Positions 34,414 to 45,002 of a DNA stretch of 64,000 nt are shown in pieces. Source of the DNA: Adiantum capillus-veneris (lineage: Eukaryota > Streptophyta > Polypodiopsida > Polypodiales > Pteridaceae). Positions within the stretch are counted from its first letter, which is position 1, and each line of letters opens with the position of its first letter. The notes under the pieces were generated by a model, which did no database searches, was not told where the DNA came from, and saw nothing but the letters and a program-made list of their open reading frames with translations. The translations under genes and the position numbers were made by a program. The stretch covers positions 38,765,558 to 38,829,557 of the forward strand of contig CM043946.1 in assembly GCA_014529385.2 (NCBI GenBank). Reading direction: 5' to 3'.

Positions 34414-36542
34414 TGGCATTAGATTTGTTATGATGATCACTTCATCTATGCGGTTACTGACTCGAATATGGAGTTCCCAACTCTTAGAGGATAAGTTTGC
34501 TTTCATATTTTTACCTTCCGTAATGTGTTATGCTTCATCATTGTAAGGTTTGTTTCTTCATCAATTTGTTCCTTACATCAATTTAAATGGGATATATGAC
34601 TAAGAATTTAAATAGAAAGATCGCCTTTTGTAGCATTGAAAGAGAGTAAGGGTACGCAATCAGTTATGTGCGTATGCTAGTTGGTTATATTAAATAAGGT
34701 AGATAAGATAAGATTGTTTCCTGAATTATAGATTTATGAAGGAATATCCTCTCTTTTATGGAAGAAGTTAAGCTCATGTTCCTCAATCAAAAGGAATAGA
34801 AGTGTTATAGGGGCATGCAGGTTGGAGAGCATGGGTAATGAAATCAATACAATGTTGCTTTTCAAATTATTTCCTATTATTGGAATATCTCACAATGCCT
34901 ATCTGGGATGTTGCATTTAGTGAAGGTGTAGCTTGCCTTACTGAATCAAGGGAAAAACGCACCATGTGTCTTGGTGAATCGAGGGAAGAGACTAGGCTAC
35001 CTCTATGTGACTATGTATTTAGTGAAGGCATCACTAGCTACTTCTTTGTTCAAAAGAGGGGCAAAGCAAGACCTAGTCTGTGTGTCATGTTGCATTGCTG
35101 TTCATATCAAGGTCCCTGTGTGTTCATGGTGAGAAGCCTCTCATCTTAATGCTAAAAAACAAGTAAAAGCCTGATTGACAGTGTATAGGAGGGGGTTTGA
35201 TCTCTTGACATAGGCAATCAAGTTTCGATATCCATGGACTAAAAAACCAATATATTTATGATGCATGTGTGTGGGTGGTGTTGCTTGGGACATACATGAA
35301 TGCAAAGCAATAGATATGCCACATTAGTAGTGATGGCTAGGATCTTTTCTTTGACTTACCATGGCTGAGGACTTGAAGTGATGCAAAATTTCTTGAGTTG
35401 TTTCACAATATCATTTAATGTGACATTCATTTACGATTTTTCACGTATCATGATGAATTCTCTCCAATTAGTCAGGATACATGATACCATGCATGGTATG
35501 ATTGTGTGTTTCATCGGTGATTACAAGTCTTTATTTGTCATGCTCACATTGTAGTGTCTCTAATGTCATGGAAATATCCATGATATTATGGTATGTGAGA
35601 CCATGGCATGCCGGCTTGTTACTACATATTATGTTATAAGATCACCATGCAAGCTACCATAAAATCATTTAAAAAATAAATCTATTTTCATTTTAATTGT
35701 ACTAATTATCTTGATGATGCAGGGTGAGGTTACATGCTGTGTCTTTATTCTCTTCATCCATGGTTGTGGTTCCTGATAGTGCAAGGTGATGTTATGTGAT
35801 TCATCTTTGTTCTCTCCATCCATGGATTTTGTTCTTAAAGCCATGTGTTTTATCTCAACCACGTTGGTAATCATCACAGATATTGTCTTCTATATTAGCA
35901 TATCATTTTGTATTTGACCTTTGATCATCATCATATATATTGTCGTCTATATAAGCATCTCATTTTTGTATTTGACCTTTGATGATCAAATAAGAAATTT
36001 AAGGATAGCATCTTTGATGCCATGGAGACCTCCAGATGCCATGGTACATGACTCCATGATTATTATATGATTTGAATTTGTTTGGGTCCCATTATGGCTA
36101 TTTTGTGTTGGCATCATATAGATGTGCACATGTGATTACACCAATATCATGTTTGTTTCTCTCTTGTCTCCAGAGCAGCATTGCAAAACATCTCTACGAC
36201 AATGTGATGTGGATATTTCTAACCTTCACATTTTGAAATGTTTCTTGAGGTTCTATTGTCTACAGGAAAAAAATAATGTCAATCTACGTGTGTGGGGGCT
36301 CAAAGATGTTGAAGCATGTATTGGGGCTCTAAAACTCAATTGTATATATAGAATTATTGAATTTCCAAAGACCCTTGAAGGGAAAATTCTAAAATAGGAG
36401 TGATGTAGCCCCTACAATCAAAACTTCAAATTTGAATCGATTTTAATAAAGTAGCATGTGTATATAGTATAACTATGGATTTATCATTTGAGACCCCAAA
36501 GGTTCTTTCATCCATAGCTAGGGACCTTTGTTTTAGTGGGGA

Positions 36543-36733
36543 TGTTGGAATTATATATTGTGTGCTAAATATAGTTCCCTAACCCTAGGTACGAAAGTGA
36601 TATATACATATCTAGTGTGTCTATTCTATACACTCTTGGGGTTCTACATCTAGTGTATACATTGTGTCCCTCTCCTCTCTACCACTCTTTTGTTTGTGTT
36701 TGTCTATGTGCTCTATCTCCCTTAGGTTCAGCA
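36543..36733 (+). repeat. 3' LTR of the TRIM/LARD-like element
   Basis: 191 bp, TGTTGGAAT to GGTTCAGCA, preceded by AGTGGGGA. Confidence 0.75.
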
Positions 36734-37674
36734 ATTTGGACTCTCAAACCATACCCCTATCCTCTTTGATTTTCTAGATAGTATGTGTTTATATTTTTTT
36801 GTTAATATTTAAGATATATAATGCAATCAAAAAGTACTAGACCTATGAAAGTAATATTATAAAAGTACCCTACATTTACATATTATTCAATCAAAGTAGC
36901 AAGCATGATCATTCCCTACATAAGAGAGATTCCCTACATTTGTGATTTAAAAGATGCTCTCCAACCTCACAAAAGTGGAATATTCACGAACATCCTTCAT
37001 TTTCTCAAAAAATTGAAGATGATCAGGTGAAAACTTTTTGAGGAAAACAATAATTGCGTAGCTACTTATGTTGATATATGCAAAGATGAGTGGGATCACT
37101 CCAATAAATAAAGCTTGCATTGAACAAAGTTTTAGTGTGTTCACTTGCTAAATTAGGTGAGGCATGTGAGGCTCGAACTTAACTTCTATCCTCTTCTCAA
37201 TATCCCATGTACAAGACAGCAATAAGGGATAGCTTGAACTTAAGTTTTAGCCCTATGTGTATGCATTAGTGTCTCATTTTTATATGGCACAAAGGGTCCC
37301 CACAAACAACCATGAGGTCAAACATAACAAAAAACACTTTGGTTTTAGGTCTCATTTTCAAAAATGGGACTTGAATAATTCCCAAAATTCCTAAATGTGT
37401 GTTAATAGGAGAAATAACCATGTCTATACAATGACAATGACAATAACCATAAGGAAAACAATAACTGTTTGAACAATAATCATAACCATATATATATGTC
37501 TATACAAAAGGAGACACAGAAGCGTGTCTGTGTCTCACAAAGCATATATATGAAATCCGGGCCACTGATGACTAGGCGTCACAACCTGCACATAGGACAA
37601 CTCACAAAATTAGTATTCACATATACTTACTTAATTAAATAAACTCACACATATTAACGTCTCACCTCAAGCGA
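36734..37674. other. Gene-free CACTA-1 interior
   Basis: AT-rich, no coding signal. It holds a weak palindromic-array unit (about 37155-37290, GAGGCTCGAACTTAA) and a degenerate ATAACCAT tract (about 37405-37490). Confidence 0.6.
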
Positions 37675-38083
37675 TCAGCAAGACTGTAAGGCTGCCCAGC
37701 CTACAGGCTCTCCTGAAGCATCAAGATCATTCAATACTTCATAGATACCTTTGCGATATCCATCTGACTCCTCCTGACGTGTCGGGGCTCGATGCATCGC
37801 AAGATTCTGCATTTATACAAAAATCAGATTAATAAGAATACATGATTCATTGCTTTAAAAAAAAATCCATAGTTAAGATTGGATTAGAAACTCACAAACT
37901 CATAGCAAAAGGTGTCGAAGCCTTCGCTGCCAAGATGAGATGTCCCCCTGGTCATCTGTCGTATCTGCGCAGCCTCATGCTGCTGTCTGAACCGCGTGGC
38001 CACTGTGCGCTCATCCTCCCTGATCTGAAGCTACGTCTCGTGTGGGATGCTCGAAGGCTTCGGCGAGCCGATCCTAAAAGCCT
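37675..38083 (-). pseudogene. CACTA-1 second transposase (TnpA-like) C-terminal remnant, two exons
   Basis: The minus strand reads ATRFRQQHEAAQIRQMTRGT, SHLGSEGFDTFCYEF to a GTGAGT donor (exon end 37896). A TGCAG acceptor opens the last exon (37806-37675, NLAMHRAPTRQEESDGYRKG, to a TGA). The S-H-LGS-x-GF pattern is typical of the Ptta/En/Spm-type transposase that accompanies TNP2. The C-terminus differs from the CACTA-2 gene, so the subfamily is not the same. The 5' part of the gene is gone: the sequence joins the TNP2 remnant at about 38084 with stops between. Confidence 0.6.
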
Positions 38084-38866
38084 TTAGCTAGCACTATCTC
38101 GCCAAGTGCATCTTGTTTGTAGCGCATTGCTCCGCAGTTAGGACACGACAAACAATCTGTGAATTCATTGCGAAAAAGAATGCAATCATTTAGACATGCA
38201 TGAATCTTATTGTAGTCCAAGCCAACTGAGGTCAATAGTTGCTCTGCGTCTGGCTGGAGGGGGGCATTTCATTGCCAGCCAAGAGAAGTTGCTCCCGCAA
38301 CAACCTGTTTAAGCCACATTAAATTAAAAAGCTCTCCAAGCACGTCACCGTTGCAATCGGAAAATGCCTTTTATAAATTACGTACCTAAACAAAGCAGTG
38401 ACGCTTGCATCTGACCACCCGTACACTGACTGAAGATTCAAAAACGCTAGACAAGTACGAAGCGTCGATATTTTGGCGCCTTCATAAATTGGTTGACGTG
38501 CCAACTTCCTCAACGTGTCTTCAGGAGATAGGTGCACGGCTTCTGGTGCTGCTTCGTTAGCGTTCTCCTCGCTTGTCTGGAAGAAGGCATCCAGCATCTC
38601 CTCCATGCCGTCGTCTTCTGTCTGTAAGTCCTTTTCTGCTTCCATCCTTGGCTCTATATTGATCGGACCTTCACGCATAATTCTCTTTCTCTCTCTCTTA
38701 GATGTAGGTGCTATGTCACTAAAATCAATGCCCGTTCCGTAAGAGTCGTATCGTAGATTCTGTACGGTTTCTTTAGCAAACTCTCCATACTTGTGCACAT
38801 GCTCATTACATATCCTACGCTTGCGCAGGATTTGATACTTGCAGAGCATGCAATCTTTTCCTCCAT
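38084..38866 (-). pseudogene. CACTA-1 TNP2 transposase, N-terminal remnant
   Basis: TNP2 (TnpD-like) is the catalytic DDE transposase of CACTA elements. Exon 1 (about 38850-38386) carries a transposase-associated-type start (CMLCKYQI, NEHVHKYGEF), a region rich in Glu/Asp, and YEGAKISTLRTCLAFLNLQS, then SDASVTALFR. It ends at a GTACGT donor in the same phase as the CACTA-2 gene. Exon 2 starts at about 38316 (LLREQLLLAGNEMP). It shifts frame and continues GLDYNKIHACLNDCILFRNE and CPNCGAMRYKQDALGEIVLA before ending at about 38084. Some 500 C-terminal residues (the rest of Transposase_21, DUF4218, DUF4216) are missing, an internal deletion. Confidence 0.82.
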
Positions 38867-38879
38867 GTTAGTTGATGAC

Positions 38880-39145
38880 GTTGCCATCTACAATGATCAT
38901 GAATGTTGTTTTAATATATATACTCCTCACAATGTAAACTACCTCGCATTCTCTAGTCTTGCCCAATCTCCGTACACCTCGGTCCAGAGGTGTACGGAGA
39001 TCAGGACCACCGGGTCAAAATCTCATCTTTATTGGTCAAATCCTATATGGGTAGACACATACGTGCACTCCCAGGTGTACATGGCAATGCATGTAGCGGG
39101 AAAAACCCCTTTGCCTCTTTTAGTTCCATAGTTTCTTCAACATCC
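38880..39145 (-). promoter_or_regulatory. Conserved upstream region of CACTA-1 TNP2
   Basis: About 200 bp (38935-39125) closely matches 48890-49085 upstream of the CACTA-2 TNP2 gene. Shared words include CACCTCGGTC, ACGGAGATCAG, TCTTTATTGGTCAAA and AAAACCCCTTTGCCTCTT. A palindrome CGTACACCTC..GAGGTGTACG sits in it (about 38970-38998). Conservation of a non-coding block between two otherwise diverged elements suggests a promoter or 5' UTR role (inference). Confidence 0.55.
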
Positions 39146-39313
39146 TACGGCTATCTACGGCTTGTGTAGTTGACGTTAATTCAAACCCATTGACCTAGGG
39201 CTTGTCATACACGCTCTTGACATTGCTTTAAGACTACTTAATGAACTACGGATGGTTTCGATATGGATAGAAGCCATTTTGGAAGTCCGTTTGCGTTTTT
39301 TCGTAGAAAAACG
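39146..39313. repeat. First monomer of the 172-bp satellite (left of copia B)
   Basis: One near-complete unit (GACGTTAATTCAAACCCATT, AAGACTACTTAATGAACTACGG, GAAGTCCGTTTGCGTTTTTT) ending in the hairpin half at which copia B inserted. The array resumes at 52453. Confidence 0.85.
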
Positions 39314-40068
39314 TGTTAAGTATGGAGCCTGATTTACCCTTGTAATTTTCTGTGGTAAAAGCGCACATTTGTAATGCCCCCATTATGAGGAGAAGCCATT
39401 GTGCGTGAAGGAAAATCACTCACCGGAAACCAAATTTTTCACGGACAAGAATCAATGGCAACTTTAGGGGCCTCGGGGGAGGATTTTTTTCCCTCGCCGG
39501 AATATTCCTTTTCGTCGGAATATTATGGCCGGACGGCGGTCGGAAAACAACCAGTCGGTTGGCCGGTGGCCGGTGGTCGGAAGTCAATGGCCGGTGGCCG
39601 AATTCAATGGCCGATGGCCGAATTCAAAAGTGGACTTGTCTTCTCAAGGGCGGCCGGAATATTGGCGGATTGGAGGGTCCGATTTGGACTTATTCACACA
39701 AGGGCGGCTACACATGGCTGCCTCTCATAAGAGAGGGCAGCCCTTTTGGCCTATAAAAGGAGGCCATTTTTACACACATTTCATGGTGTGAAGTTGATGT
39801 AACAAGGTGAGTGTGAGGTGGTGAGAGTGAAGCAAGGCGGGAGCTCCATTAAGGGTATAATCCCTTTGTAAACTACTTCTTGTTTTGAAGTACTAAAGCC
39901 ATTGAGTGGCTGCTTTCCCGTGGACATAGCCCACATTGGGTGAACCACGTATATCGTGTGTACTCTCTCTCTCTCTCTCTACTCTATAATCTCTTGTGTG
40001 TGAAATATATCTCTCTCCATTAAGTAATATACTCAAATATCTATTTAGCTACGTCTTATTTCCTAACA
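39314..40068 (+). repeat. 5' LTR of copia B
   Basis: 755 bp. Contains several GGCCGG/CCGGTGG-rich short repeats (about 39535-39620), a TATAAAAGG-type TATA box near 39750 and a short (CT)n run at about 39965-39980. Confidence 0.93.
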
Positions 40069-40070
40069 AC

Positions 40071-40082
40071 TGGTATCAGAGC
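40071..40082 (+). promoter_or_regulatory. Primer-binding site of copia B
   Basis: TGGTATCAGAGC, two bases after the LTR, is the exact plant initiator-Met tRNA complement. Confidence 0.95.
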
Positions 40083-40141
40083 AAGGTTTGCTCGTAGCTA
40101 AATTATCTCAAGGAAAGGATTCGTTGAATTGAGTGGAAGTT

Positions 40142-41137
40142 ATGGCGGAGGAAGGGAAGCTCAAGATTGAGAAGTTCAACGGAAAAAAATACCATCATTG
40201 GAAGATGCAGATTGAAAACTATCTCTACCAGAAGGACCTCTATTTGCCACTAGGCGGTCTTGTGAAGAAGCCCGCAACAATGGCAGATGAAGCATGGATT
40301 GTCCTTGATCGAAAGGCACTGGGAACAATGCGGTTAAGCTTGGCATCAACGGTGGCCTTCAATGTTTCGGAGATGAAGACCACGGAGGACTTGATGAAGT
40401 CACTTGACGACTTCTACGAGAAACCATCAGCATCCAAAAGGGTATTTCTTATGAAGCGCTTGTTCAATCTAAAGATGGCAGCGAATGGTTTAGTTGCAGA
40501 ACACTTAAATGACTTTAACACAAACATTAGTCAACTTTGATTGGTGAAAATCAATTTCGATGATGAAGTGCGAGCTCTCCTTATACTATCATCTCTACCG
40601 GATAGTTGGGACAGCCTTGTGATGGTTGTAAGTAATTCTATCTCTGGCACAAATACTCTTAAGTTTGATGATGTTGTGGGTGTTCTCCTAAGCAAGGAAA
40701 TACGAAGGAGAAGCACAGGAGAATCATCAAGTGCTGCATTGTCAGTGGAAACAAGAGGAAGGCCTAAGGAGAGGTTCAAAAACCAAAAGGGTCGTGATCG
40801 CTCAAGGCGGAGCAAGTCGCGCACAAAGTCAGTTCTTGAATGTTGGAACTGCAGCAAGAAGGGCCACGTCAAGAAGGATTGCTGGTCCAAGAAGAAGAAG
40901 GAGACTGAGTCTCAAGACAACAAGCCAACATCAGAGGCTAATGTGGCAGGTAAAGTAGAGAAAGATGCTCTAATTCTCTCATTAGACAATGTGTCTAATT
41001 CCTGGCTAGTAGATTCCGGGGCTTCATTCCATGCGACACCACACAAGCAACATTTCCAAGATTACACCAAAGGTAATTTTGGGTATGTATACTTGGGAGA
41101 TTGTCGGCAAAGGTACAGTTTCTATCAAAACTACTAA
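40142..41137 (+). pseudogene. Copia B gag and protease
   Basis: Starts ATGGCGGAGGAAGGG. The copia gag domain follows (KIEKFNGKKYHHWKMQIENY, SKRVFLMKRLFNLKM) up to an in-frame TGA at 40538-40540. The same frame continues (LILSSLPDSWDSLVM), then a zinc knuckle CWNCSKKGHVKKDC (about 40842) and the protease motif SWLVDSGASFHATPH with its Asp intact (about 41000-41035). The frame shifts near 41090. Normal copia gag order and size otherwise. Confidence 0.88.
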
Positions 41138-42807
41138 CGAAAATGAATGGAAGCTTAAAGATGTTAGGCATGTTCCTTCTCTTCGCAAAAATTTGATCTC
41201 TACAGGACAATTGGACGATGAAGTTTACAACATTGCATTCGGAAACAAACGGTGGAAGATCTCAAAGGGATCTTTGGTGGTTGCCAAGGGAGAAAAGGTC
41301 GATACACTTTACTTGTGTACTGTTAGCACGCAACATTCAGCTTGTGCAACAACTATAGAAGTTGACAGTGCGGTGTGGCACTATCGACTTGGGCATATGA
41401 GTGCCAAAGCAATGCAAATCCTTTAAATAAAGAAGCTTCTACCAGGTTTGAAAGAAGTGGACTTAGAGACCTGTGAGGATTGTGTTTATGGTAAACAAAA
41501 GAGGGTAAAATTTCAAAAATCAGGAAATGAAAGAAAAAATAAAAAACTTGAGTTGGTTTATTCTAATGTTTGGGGTCCTGCAAGTACACCATCACTTGGT
41601 GGCTCATTGTACTACGTAACATTCATAGACGATGCGACTAGAAAAACATGGGTTTATGTCATGAAGAATAAATCCGATGTATTTTCCATATTTCAAAGGT
41701 GGAAAGCTTTTGTGGAGAATGAAACTGGTACCAAGGTTAAATGTCTCAGATCCGAAAATGGAGGTGAATATTGCAGCCAAGCTTTTGAAAGCTTTTGTGG
41801 TAGCAATGGCATTCGGAGGCAAAGGACAACCCCAAGGACACCTCAACAAAATGGGATTTCGGAAAGGATGAACAGGAAAATCATGGAGCGAGCACGAAGC
41901 ATGCGGCTACATGCAGGCCTACCGCTTGAGCTTTGGGCGGAAGCTGTAAGTACGTCTATGTACTTAATCAACCGGTCACCCTCAACGGCATTGGATGGGG
42001 GAGTTCCAGAAGAGGCATGGACAGGTAAACCGGTGAACTATGCATTTCTCAAAGTGTTTGGGTGTGAGGCTTTCATGCACATAGATAGAAGCCTAAGATC
42101 AAAGCTAGATGCAAAGTCCAAAAAGTGTTTCTTCATTGGCTATGGAGAAGGTGACTTTGGGTATCGCCTATGGAATCCTGAAGATGGTAAAATCTTAAGA
42201 CGTAGGGATGTAATTTTGAAGGAACAAAATATGTACAAAGATTACTTGGAAATAAAACAAACAAAAGAAACAGGTGATGAGTACATGGAGCTTGAGGACG
42301 GTGAAGACTCAAGGACTGCAAAAGGTGACAATGTGCAACAACGTCAACCAAATGAGGAGCCTCAACCTATTCCCCAAAGATCTACAAGAGCAAGTAGATC
42401 TCCAGAAAGGTTTGTTCCTTCCTTCAACCATCTCTTGATCTCAGATTCTAGAGAGCCGGAATCATACGAAGAAGCTATGCAACATGAATCCAAAGAAGAA
42501 TGGACGAAGAGCATGCAAGTGAAGATGGACTCACTACATCTCAACCAAACATGGGAGTTGGTTGAGTTGCCTAAAGGTAAGCGGGCACTTTAAAACAAAT
42601 GGGTACAAGGTGAAGGAAGAAGAAGGTGGGAAGAAAAGGTGCAAGTCTAGGCTTGTGGTAAAAGGGTTTTCTCAAAAGAAAGGTATTGACTTCAATGAAA
42701 TATTTTCTCCTGTTGTAAAAATGAACTCAATTAGGCTTGTCTTAAGCCTTGTGTCGAGCAAATGGATGTAAATACGGCATTCCCTCACGGTGACTTAGAG
42801 GAGGAAA
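41090..42807 (+). pseudogene. Copia B integrase and 5' part of reverse transcriptase
   Basis: VWHYRLGHMSAKAM (GAG-pre-integrase) is followed by a TAA at about 41424. The integrase core then reads VYSNVWGP and RSENGGEY, where both catalytic aspartates (normally SDVWGP and RSDNGGEY) are changed to Asn and Glu; the final Glu is kept in NGISERMNR. RT begins at about 42540 (NQTWELVELPKGKRAL) and shifts frame at 42590. It runs through KSRLVVKGFSQKKGIDF and EQMDVNTAFPHGDLEEE, and is cut by CACTA-2 at 42807. Confidence 0.88.
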
Positions 42808-43080
42808 CACTACAAGAGGTTGTGTGCTCTTGTGACGCTGTTAGCGACGGAAATACATTGGGTTTTTATAACCCCCGGCGTCGCTAAAACCGTCGCTAAG
42901 AGCGTCGCTACAAGAGCGTCGCTATATGCATCGCTATATAGCGACGCCTATAGTGACGCTTATAGCGACGCCGATAGCCACGCATATAGCGACGTTTACA
43001 CAGAAGACTATAGCGATGCTCATAGCGACGCTCCAGAGCCATAAATAGCGACGCTTATAGCGACGCCCGAGAGAAAAAAA
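42808..43080. repeat. CACTA-2 left TIR and subterminal repeat array
   Basis: After CACTACAAGAGG come about 20 direct and inverted copies of GCGTCGCTA/TATAGCGACG. These are the probable binding sites for the element's TnpA protein, by analogy with En/Spm. The Ser-Asp-Ala-Tyr repeats readable here are an artefact of the array. Confidence 0.9.
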
Positions 43081-43420
43081 AATTTGGTGGCAGGGCATAC
43101 CCATCAACCATATTGTACTTGATTCACTTTTTTTTAAAAATGCAATGGAAAAATAATAGACCCAAAATAGTCACCCACAAGACGCATTGTTTGCAAAATT
43201 GACAATTGTACACATCATAGGCAAAATGAATTGATTGGCAAATGTAATAATGACAATTCTACAACATCATAGGCATAAAGAATTGATTGGCAAAAGGAAC
43301 TGCGGTGACAAATGTAATAATATACATGGTTCAAAAAGACGTATAAAATCCGTCTCATGATACATAAGCTATGAGAAACCCTAAACTAATGCTATCTAGC
43401 TACGGCTAAACTGACGTCGT

Positions 43421-44730
43421 CTAGTCAGACGTCTCATCGCGTCCAAGCGGCGTATCTGTCGGATTCTGCAAAAAAAGACAATAAGACAGCTTTCAGTAAG
43501 TATAAACATATAACGACATTTATAAAACAATACAAAAAATAGAAAAGAGTAAACCCTAATACTAACCATGCCGCCGCGAGAACTGAGAATGTCCATCAGG
43601 GCGTTTAAGCCCTTCCTGCCTGCGTACTCGCGCTCGTACGGTGTGGGATCACGTCCTGTCATCGACCACTGTCAAAACATACAAAGATTTCATTATGTTA
43701 GAACTAAAAAACTCATAAACCCTAAACTATCAAACATAAAGAGCAATGTGAAAACACTTACAAAATCGGCCTCAAATGATGCCCATCCACCGCTCCCCAA
43801 GTGGTGCGAGCTCCCTGCCTCTACTCGCGCTCTGGCTGCATCCTTTTGTTGCTTCCACTTGTCGGGATTCTCGCGCGCTGCTTTCTTCGCATTCTTCCAA
43901 TCTTCTTTGGCCAGCCAATCTGGCCTGTTCCACCCATTCTTGATTGCTTTTTGCACTTCGGAACGCTTGTGTTTGCAGTATTCGCGCATTCGAATCTTCA
44001 TCAGGTCTTCATTGAAGCACTGATCCCGTGTTGGAACGGGAAACTCATCATGAAGTATGCTGATGACTCTGTTTTTTAAATCACTTGGTACTTCACTCCA
44101 TTTGTTTAGTATGTAGTGTCTAAACAGCTGAGAGCAAAGACCACGCATGTGCGAGATCACCTTCTTGCCGTCATCATCCATGATGATGCCGCCGCTGATG
44201 TCTACGGAGTAAGGCAAGCCCTCTGGCCGGTGATGCGTGAACCTGGGTGTCCCGGCAGGGGTCTCTAGCGGCGTGTCAATGGGGGTACGGACGTCGGGTG
44301 TCTCCACCGGCGTCTGGGCCCCGAAGCGAGGAGTGTCGAGTGGGGTGGCTCCTGGCGGAGTAGGTAGAGGTGTGTAGCTTCTAGGAACAGTCAGCCGTGC
44401 AAAACCTGGCGTAGATGACGATGCTGTGGCTGGTGTGGGGGTGGGCAAATAAGGGGAGGGTAAAGAGCCTCGTCGAACACGAGGCGGTGTGGAGGCATCG
44501 GTGGTGGAATCCCCACAACAACCGCCACCGCCACCACTAGAGCGCCGGTGTCTAGACGAGTGTGAAGCTCGTCTCGTCGACGCCGAAGCTTCGGAGCGCG
44601 CCGAATGCTCCGAAAGAGAGGGAGATGCGGATGGAGTAGGAACGCACGATGATGCGCCAGAGCGATGACGCTCCACGTACCACTGTCTCTGCTGCGGTGA
44701 CAAAGAAGAAAGAAACTCCTCATCATCCAT
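43421..44730 (-). CDS. CACTA-2 TnpA-like transposase (Ptta/En/Spm type), three exons
   Basis: Proposed join on the minus strand: 44730-43762, 43668-43567, 43465-43421, about 371 residues, with donors GTAAGTG and GTTAGTA and acceptors GACAG and TGCAG, all phase 0. Residues 1-150 are a low-complexity Ser/Pro/Arg region with repeated DTP/ETP turns. A conserved domain follows (DDDGKKVISHMRGLCSQLFR, CKHKRSEVQKAIKNGWNRPD, WLAKEDWKNAKKAARENPDK, SSHHLGSGGWASFEADF, GRDPTPYEREYAGRKGLNAL). This is the plant transposase family found beside TNP2 in CACTA elements. It probably binds the subterminal repeats. An acceptor-like TGCAG just upstream of the ATG allows a non-coding 5' exon. No internal stop is seen in this model. 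Confidence 0.78.
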
Positions 44731-45002
44731 ACCTGCATTAAACACACGAATATTTAAACTTAATATTGAATGAATAGAGTAGACAATGACGCAAAGACCA
44801 TTAAATACAATGACGTAATGACGCATATAAATACAATGACGCAATGAATTGAGTGATAGAAGAGGCAAGTCGAAAACTCAGAATTTTCAATCAAAAGATG
44901 TGAGCGCGAGTAGAAAAGAGCGTTATACACCATGGAAGGTACTTAGAGAGCCAGAGCTTTTACAACACGGAGCAAAATTGTTCAAATACAATATTTGTGG
45001 CT

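Larger units (their letters stand above)
34221..36733 (+). mobile_element. Non-autonomous LTR element, TRIM/LARD-like
   Basis: Two diverged direct repeats of about 192 bp (34221-34413 and 36543-36733) start TGTTGGA and end CCTTAGGTTCA(A/G)CA. They share blocks such as CCCTAACCCTA, TATATACAT and TCTAGTG. TGGCATTAGA directly after the first resembles a primer-binding site, and AGTGGGGA directly before the second is a polypurine tract. The 2.1-kb interior has no gag or pol; frames at 34838-35149 and 36122-36397 are unrecognised. Flanking pentamers (GTTTA and ATTTG) do not match, consistent with age. The size lies between classic TRIMs and LARDs. It must have depended on another element's proteins. 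Confidence 0.75.

Noticed and set aside
34838-35149. 103-residue frame inside the TRIM-like element, also 36122-36397
   Set aside because: No gag/pol or other motif; length is within chance expectation.
34216-36738. Target duplication for the TRIM-like element
   Set aside because: GTTTA and ATTTG share only the central TTT, too weak to claim.
42820-43044. Frame with repeated Ser-Asp-Ala-Tyr residues, and the similar Asp-Val-Tyr-Ile frame at 22714-23139
   Set aside because: Produced by CACTA subterminal TATAGCGACG units, not by a repeat protein.
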